A stretch of DNA of 9,734 nt from Desulfobacterales bacterium (GTDB lineage Bacteria > Desulfobacterota > Desulfobacteria > Desulfobacterales > Desulfobacteraceae). The stretch lies in NCBI GenBank assembly GCA_022361095.1, contig JAKSBO010000636.1:1-9734 (forward strand), written 5' to 3'. Numbering within the stretch: position 1 is the stretch's first letter; each line of letters begins with the position of its first letter. Made by a program: the position numbers and the translations under genes. Shown piece after piece: positions 6,248 to 9,734 of this stretch. The notes below the pieces were generated by a model. It saw only the letters and a list, made by a program, of their open reading frames with translations. It did no database searches and was not told the origin of the DNA.

Positions 6248-7669
6248 TCAGGGGGCCACGTCATAACTTTTCTGGATTCGCCCGGCCTTTCCGCTGATTT
6301 CCGGGCGGGCGTATTGGTTGAATTGGTATTCAGAGAACAGTGTCGCGGCCGAAGGCTGGCTGTGCCCCTCCTGAAAAAGGGTCTGGCCGGTGTTGCTGCT
6401 CATTTTGCTCCAGGCGTCCTCTCTGAGGGATGTGATTCCGTCTTTCAATTTTTTCATGGCCAGTTCTTGGCTTGAAGAATCGAACTGGGGGGCCTCGCCG
6501 CCGCCGGTAAGAAAGCGCCCGCCCGGAAGATATTTTTCTATTAATTCGGCATCCGAAGGCTGAACCGGGGCTTTTTCGCTCACCGTGCTGCCGGAAGCTT
6601 TGGCTGCAAGGTCAATTTCCTGGACCAAACCGATGTTGCCGTTTTCAAACAAGAAAACCCCGGACCGTTTGACTTGCCCCATAAGTTCATTATCCATGGT
6701 GGCCATATTAAACCCGGTCTGGGAACTGTCCAGGTATACGGCACCGACCCCGGCGTCCTTGAGGGAAATCAGATGGTCATTGCCCTGGGCATCTTTGGTC
6801 CATACCGAAAGTTTTGAAAAAACATCATCATTTTCATCAATCCAGCCGTTGCCGTCCCCGTCATGGGCGGCCAATTCCTCAAACCCGTTTCCGGTTCCCG
6901 GGCCAAAGAGTTCCGATCCGTTGTTGATCACACCGTCATTATTCCGGTCAAAGCTTAAAAAACCGCTGCCTTGGGCTGTAAAAGCGATTTCTTCTGTTTT
7001 CCCGTCATTGTCCAGGTCAAATTCAAAACGGGTGCTGCTGAGCCCGGGGATGCCGCCTTCAAGGTTAATGACAAGCGGATCAACCAGGGTGACCTTATCC
7101 TGCCAGAAGTGCATCAGGGTATCGCTTTGGGTTTCGGACAGATACGCCCGGTCCAGGGCAACCTCCAGATTAAAGTCAATGGCGCGGCCGTCTTGGGTGG
7201 TCACCTGCCCCCGGGAGGAAAAAGACATCTGCTCTGTCTCAAAATGGGTTTGAGTCCGCCTTAGGGTCACCCGGCTCTCGATAGAGTGTGCTTTGGTTGC
7301 AGGTGAGCCCTCTGTCGTTGTTTGGGGTTGGGATTCCCCGGCCTTGCGCAGCTCCCTGGCCACCACCTTTCGGTCAATGGCGGCTCCGACCAGGCTCTCC
7401 ACCAGCTCTTTTTGATGAAACTCCGCCTGGATCTCCCGATCAGGGGAACGGACCGTTGCATTGGCAACCAGGCCGGCAGAGTACTCGGATTGCGCCTTGT
7501 GATAAAACCGTTTGGAGATCGAAACCCGGTCGGTGATGTTCCCGGGCCTTTGACGGGCTGAATCCCTTTGTTTTTGAACACTGTTTCTGATCTCCGAGTT
7601 TAAAATCAGATCAATATTATCACCTGAATGGCTTGAGTTGAATCTGATATTACTGTTTGTGATTTTCAT
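6248..7669 (-). CDS. EF-hand/dockerin-like calcium-binding protein, function unknown
   Basis: 473 residues without a signal peptide or membrane segment. Residues 1-140 are polar and variable. About 143-190 holds a strand-rich segment with S-x-S-x-G-x-V-x-T-x-D-G-R. The conserved core, 193-352, contains three acidic loops: D218/D220/D222-G, D241/N243/D245-G followed by NNGSELFG (249-256), and a canonical EF-hand loop D270/D272/N274-G275/D278/D281. It then continues with the SVWTKDAQGNDHL stretch (288-300) and GVGAVYLD (307-314). This order also occurs in the C-terminal parts of RTX-type calcium-binding proteins and in stand-alone proteins of unknown function in many Proteobacteria. Calcium binding is therefore likely; the location and role are unknown, and export by a type I route is possible but no GGxGxD repeats are seen. 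The C-terminal 100 residues are polar and unrecognised. The coding DNA is more GC-rich than the neighbouring glycosyltransferase gene. The Shine-Dalgarno sequence is 14 bases from the ATG and lies in a hairpin. Confidence 0.85.
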   Translation of the reverse strand: MKITNSNIRFNSSHSGDNIDLILNSEIRNSVQKQRDSARQRPGNITDRVSISKRFYHKAQSEYSAGLVANATVRSPDREIQAEFHQKELVESLVGAAIDRKVVARELRKAGESQPQTTTEGSPATKAHSIESRVTLRRTQTHFETEQMSFSSRGQVTTQDGRAIDFNLEVALDRAYLSETQSDTLMHFWQDKVTLVDPLVINLEGGIPGLSSTRFEFDLDNDGKTEEIAFTAQGSGFLSFDRNNDGVINNGSELFGPGTGNGFEELAAHDGDGNGWIDENDDVFSKLSVWTKDAQGNDHLISLKDAGVGAVYLDSSQTGFNMATMDNELMGQVKRSGVFLFENGNIGLVQEIDLAAKASGSTVSEKAPVQPSDAELIEKYLPGGRFLTGGGEAPQFDSSSQELAMKKLKDGITSLREDAWSKMSSNTGQTLFQEGHSQPSAATLFSEYQFNQYARPEISGKAGRIQKSYDVAP

Positions 7670-7679
7670 GATCGGATCT

Positions 7680-7700
7680 ATAGCTCCTTTAGACAGCTAT
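7680..7700 (-). promoter_or_regulatory. Leader hairpin holding the ribosome binding site of the EF-hand gene
   Basis: ATAGCT (7680-7685) and AGCTAT (7695-7700) form a perfect 6-bp stem with a 9-base loop. On the minus strand the sequence AAGGAG (7684-7689) lies partly in the loop and partly in the stem, 14 bases before the ATG. Folding could partly hide the ribosome binding site. Confidence 0.35.
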
Positions 7701-7714
7701 CCGTTGATAAGATA

Positions 7715-7743
7715 ACTATACCATCGGTATCATTGCCTTGCAG
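7715..7743 (-). promoter_or_regulatory. Weak candidate promoter with overlapping palindrome
   Basis: On the minus strand, TATAGT (7715-7720) is a good -10 element, but the hexamer 17 bases upstream, CTGCAA (7738-7743), matches the -35 consensus at only 3 of 6 positions. A perfect inverted repeat, ATACC/GGTAT with a 3-base centre (7718-7730), overlaps the -10. The rest of the 275-base gap up to 7944 is AT-rich and shows nothing further that I can support. Confidence 0.28.
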
Positions 7744-7944
7744 CTAAAGCAAAATCGATTCGTGAAATATCCAGGTTAATTTTTTAATCCGCAGTCAAAA
7801 ATATATCACCATAATAAGCAATGAGAATTAAATAAAGTGAACCAGATTATTTTGTAACTACTTCCCCCTTAAAGGATTTTTAAAAAAAATTGAATGCGTT
7901 TGCCCTGATATAACAGTCCTTGTTGTGATTTGTATTTTCTATGG

Positions 7945-8274
7945 TTAATGGGGCATCATATTAGAAAAAGCATGAATAACAACCACCCCTGCAACAATCA
8001 GAACCATTCCGATAATTGCCGGAAGGTCAGGAATCTGCCGATAAAGAATGATCCCCGCGATTGTTACCAAAACAATACCTAATCCGGACCAGACAGCATA
8101 TGTAACCCCAATGGGAATGGTCCTTAAAACAAGGGTCAGAAGGTAAAACGCAGAACCATACCCAATAATTACAACCAAACTGGGTATGAGTTTTGTAAAT
8201 TGCTCTGAGGCTTTCAGTGCACTTGTTGCAACAACTTCAGCTATGATTGCCAGCCCTAAATATGTATATGCCAT
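7945..8274 (-). CDS. EmrE-type small multidrug resistance transporter (SMR, Qac subfamily)
   Basis: 109 residues with four hydrophobic segments (about 3-21, 31-50, 57-78 and 84-103), the standard size and topology. SMR proteins act as inner-membrane dimers that exchange protons for hydrophobic cations. The membrane-embedded glutamate is Glu13, aligned with Glu14 of E. coli EmrE. The substrate-pocket aromatics are also present: Tyr39, Tyr59 and Trp62 align with Tyr40, Tyr60 and Trp63. The motif AVWSGLGIVL (60-69) and the LPAIIGM segment in helix 4 follow EmrE closely, and favour the drug-exporting Qac group over the guanidinium-exporting Gdx group. The ATG at 8272-8274 has only a weak purine-rich ribosome binding site (AGAAGAG). 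No regulator lies next to it. Bases 8275-8396 upstream show a lone TAGAAT -10-like hexamer and nothing else I can defend. Confidence 0.95.
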   Translation of the reverse strand: MAYTYLGLAIIAEVVATSALKASEQFTKLIPSLVVIIGYGSAFYLLTLVLRTIPIGVTYAVWSGLGIVLVTIAGIILYRQIPDLPAIIGMVLIVAGVVVIHAFSNMMPH

Positions 8275-8396
8275 TTTCGTATCTCTTCTAAGTTTTATTC
8301 TAATTTGCTTTTATGGAAATCATCACGTAACGGTGCTGTACCATAAATAATTCTCAATGTGTTATTTTATTCGTCTCTGGGGTGAATTCAATTACG

Positions 8397-8534
8397 TCAA
8401 CACATCCGAAGTCCATATTTTTTAAAAAATTCATCCATTTTAGCCACAGCGCTGTCAACGTCTTTATCGATATCGTAAAAACTTACATGGGAAGCACCAG
8501 AGACTTCATATAACGACCACGGGCCGTCCTTGGT
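8397..8534 (-). pseudogene. C-terminal remnant of an alpha/beta hydrolase
   Basis: A minus-strand frame of 45 codons ends with TGA at 8397-8399. It reads like the end of an alpha/beta hydrolase of the dienelactone hydrolase/FrsA-like group: LYEVSGASHVSFYD, in which the His of GASH would be the catalytic histidine, followed by a final helix (AVAKMDEFFKKYG). It is closed upstream by a stop at 8535-8537, and the hydrolase-like text ends close to where Rep1 copy C1 begins (8521). The nucleophile region and the rest of the enzyme are absent from the window, so this is a non-functional leftover. Confidence 0.65.
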
Positions 8535-8608
8535 CTATCGACACCGAGGCTTCGGCCCACAACAAAGACAGAAAGAATCCAGTTGCTTGCTGGAAACTTT
8601 CTTATAAA
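8521..8608 (+). repeat. Rep1 copy C1 (divergent)
   Basis: A divergent copy with the same architecture. The outer arms GGGCCG (8521-8526) and CGGCCC (8553-8558) pair perfectly. The inner arms CCTTGGT (8528-8534) and ACCGAGG (8543-8549) pair with one G.U. There is 1 bulged base on the 5' side and 3 on the 3' side, and the 8-base loop contains TATCGAC. The tail begins ACAACAAAG and ends CTTTCTTATAAA (to 8608), as in copy C2. Both stems differ from the other copies at positions that change together. Confidence 0.75.
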
Positions 8609-8616
8609 CAGCCACA

Positions 8617-8700
8617 GGCTGACCTGACATATCAGCTGTCAGGCACAGCCCACAACAAAGTTTGAAAGATTTTAGTAGCTTACCCAGACTTTCTTATAAA
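8617..8700 (+). repeat. Rep1 copy C2
   Basis: Lies 8 bases after copy C1, in the same orientation. The outer arms GGCTG (8617-8621) and CAGCC (8646-8650), the perfect inner arms CCTGACA (8623-8629) and TGTCAGG (8637-8643), and the loop TATCAGC (8630-8636) define the hairpin. The tail runs to TTCTTATAAA at 8691-8700. Bases 8701-8792, between this copy and the terminator of the dehydrogenase gene, contain no gene I can support. Confidence 0.85.
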
Positions 8701-8792
8701 TTCTTTGGGGATGCTGACTACTTTTGTGATTGATGGCATTGTTGTTCCGAAAGTCAAAGTATCCGGGACGGATCGCTGGTTTTGATCAAATG

Positions 8793-8828
8793 AAAAAAGG
8801 GCTGCCCCCCGATTGGGAACCGCCCCTT
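8793..8828 (-). terminator. Intrinsic terminator of the short-chain dehydrogenase gene
   Basis: On the minus strand, AAGGG (8824-8828) pairs with CCCTT (8797-8801). The inner bases form a further C-G and G.U stem around a short loop, and a run of six T (8793-8798) follows directly. It lies 34 bases after the stop codon of the dehydrogenase, so that gene is a single-gene transcript on its 3' side. Confidence 0.65.
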
Positions 8829-8861
8829 AAAACATAATTCAATTTGGTATCAATAGAATTT

Positions 8862-9587
8862 TTATGCGTCCTGCATCGTATCTGTGATGACTATTTCTCT
8901 GAGTGAGACTGCCTGGGGCAGTTCGTACGTAAATTTAATGGTTCTAGCCACATCTGCGGCAGTGATATTGACGGCACCAACGGATTCTTTCCAATCGGTA
9001 TACCCGTCAATAATTGCCTGATCGGTGGTGTGGCTGAGTAGTTCTGTCCCAACAGCGCCGGGGCAGATGGAAAGTACACGGACATTATGTCCTGCCATCT
9101 CACCCCGGGCTACCCGTGTAAGGCCTGTTACCCCGAATTTACTTGCACAATAGGCGCCATGCGCTCCAAAAGGCTGTACCCCGGCAATTGAAGAGACGTT
9201 GATAATGGTGCCGGTACGATTTTTTTTCATGTCATTCATAACGATCTGCATACCGTTCATAACGCCCATGACATTCACATCGAGCATCTTCTTCCATTCT
9301 GCAGCGTCCTGGGTGGCAATATCACCCAGAAGCATAACACCGGCATTGTTTACCAGCAGATCGGTTTTTCCGTATTGCTCTTCGGCTTCACGTACTGCTG
9401 CTTCGAACGCGGTTTTATCGGTGACGTCGACTTTTTTGCAGATGGTATTGGGCAGATTGAGCCCTTCCATTTTTTCTACTCGTCTTGCCAAAAGTAATAA
9501 GGGGTATCCATCATTTGAAAACTCCTTTGCCATCTCCATTCCAAAGCCGGAACTTGCACCCGTGATAACGATCAATTTCTTAGTCAT
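8862..9587 (-). CDS. Classical short-chain dehydrogenase/reductase (YdfG-like, COG4221 type)
   Basis: 241 residues, typical for a classical SDR: a soluble NAD(P)-dependent oxidoreductase acting on an alcohol or carbonyl substrate that cannot be predicted. The coenzyme loop TGASSGFG is at 9-16, the structural NNAG at 80-83, and the catalytic set is Ser133 (in NVSSIAG), Tyr146 and Lys150 (YCASK), with Asn105 (DVNVMG) completing the tetrad. CPGAVGTEL (175-183) closes the active site. Arg35-Arg36 after the second strand favours NADP(H) over NAD(H). The closest well-known relatives by layout are YdfG-type 3-hydroxy acid dehydrogenases. The ATG at 9585-9587 has a strong ribosome binding site (AGAGGAG, about 6-base spacing). 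A clear terminator follows the stop. Nothing unusual is seen in the coding region. Confidence 0.95.
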   Translation of the reverse strand: MTKKLIVITGASSGFGMEMAKEFSNDGYPLLLLARRVEKMEGLNLPNTICKKVDVTDKTAFEAAVREAEEQYGKTDLLVNNAGVMLLGDIATQDAAEWKKMLDVNVMGVMNGMQIVMNDMKKNRTGTIINVSSIAGVQPFGAHGAYCASKFGVTGLTRVARGEMAGHNVRVLSICPGAVGTELLSHTTDQAIIDGYTDWKESVGAVNITAADVARTIKFTYELPQAVSLREIVITDTMQDA

Positions 9588-9603
9588 GATTTTCTCCTCT
9601 GTT

Positions 9604-9631
9604 ATTATGTTTGATTAAGGCCCAGGTTCAA
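9604..9631 (-). promoter_or_regulatory. Weak candidate promoter of the dehydrogenase gene
   Basis: On the minus strand, TTGAAC (9626-9631) and CATAAT (9604-9609) are 16 bases apart. The predicted start would fall almost at the Shine-Dalgarno sequence, leaving a leader of only about ten bases. Either the leader is very short or the true promoter lies further upstream, near the inverted repeat at 9678-9718. Confidence 0.25.
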
Positions 9632-9642
9632 AATAAAACCTT

Positions 9643-9692
9643 CCATATGGTTTGTCTTTTCATCCGTCTTCTTCGTTGTGTCAATGGGCACA
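9643..9692 (-). repeat. Rep2 copy 2
   Basis: The inverted partner of the 120-169 segment, 41 of 50 bases identical by hand count. On the plus strand it translates to CLFIRLLRCVNGH. Relative to the downstream gene it has the same orientation as copy 1: both lie about 50 to 130 bases upstream of an ATG and read towards it. Confidence 0.6.
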
Positions 9693-9718
9693 TATATTTA
9701 ATATCCGCCCATTGACAC
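9678..9718. promoter_or_regulatory. Perfect 12-bp inverted repeat
   Basis: GTGTCAATGGGC (9678-9689) and GCCCATTGACAC (9707-9718) are exact inverted copies separated by an AT-rich 17-base spacer. It overlaps the end of Rep2 copy 2 and lies about 90 bases upstream of the dehydrogenase gene. It could be an operator, a hairpin or the end of a repeat element. No U-run follows on either strand. Confidence 0.5.
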
Positions 9719-9734
9719 GCCTTGAATACGAACA

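Noticed and set aside
6585..7253. A 222-codon plus-strand open frame
   Set aside because: Antisense to the EF-hand gene, whose conserved motifs show the true frame; Pro/Ser-rich with no recognisable domain.
8275..8396. Guanidine riboswitch ahead of the SMR transporter gene
   Set aside because: No paired ACGR-loop hairpins or ykkC core could be found, and the protein looks like the Qac rather than the guanidinium exporter type.
1..9734. Composite transposon bounded by inverted Rep2 copies
   Set aside because: The end repeats are only about 82 percent identical, short, and no transposase is present; the inverted arrangement alone is not enough.

Overview
This roughly 9.7 kb window looks like chromosomal DNA of a mid-GC, free-living Gram-negative bacterium, most likely a sulfate-reducer-type member of the Desulfobacterota (class formerly called Deltaproteobacteria). 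That is an inference from gene content: a large DUF342/FapA-like protein with GspE-N/MshEN-like repeats, a tandem universal stress protein, and a secretion-signal-less EF-hand protein of a type I associate with that group. No rRNA, tRNA, CRISPR array, transposase or phage gene was seen.

Layout. The left end (1-185) holds an inverted copy of a hairpin repeat (called Rep1 here) and one copy of a second repeat (Rep2). A small unrecognised gene (301-654, +) follows. Bases 655-1064 carry another Rep1 copy, a promoter-like pair and a GC-rich structured leader. This leader precedes the largest gene, the DUF342/FapA-like protein (1065-3587, +). All remaining genes are on the minus strand: a GT-B glycosyltransferase (3743-4990), a two-domain universal stress protein (5227-6144), an EF-hand/calcium-binding protein (6248-7669), an EmrE-type small multidrug resistance transporter (7945-8274) and a classical short-chain dehydrogenase (8862-9587). 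Between the last two lie the C-terminal remnant of an alpha/beta hydrolase and two Rep1 copies in tandem. The right end carries the second Rep2 copy, in opposite orientation to the left one, and a perfect 12-bp inverted repeat.

How the genes relate. The minus-strand genes share direction but are separated by about 100 to 590 bases. Several have their own promoter- or operator-like sites, so they look like independent units rather than one operon. Their roles (efflux, redox, stress, surface or glycoside chemistry) are accessory and no single pathway links them. The most unusual content is not protein-coding. It is a repeat family whose four copies keep a hairpin architecture and loop while both stems change in a compensatory way, with gene fragments abutting two of the copies. 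The second point of interest is the DUF342 protein, whose first 400 residues appear to be built from several degenerate repeats resembling the cyclic-di-GMP-binding MshEN module.
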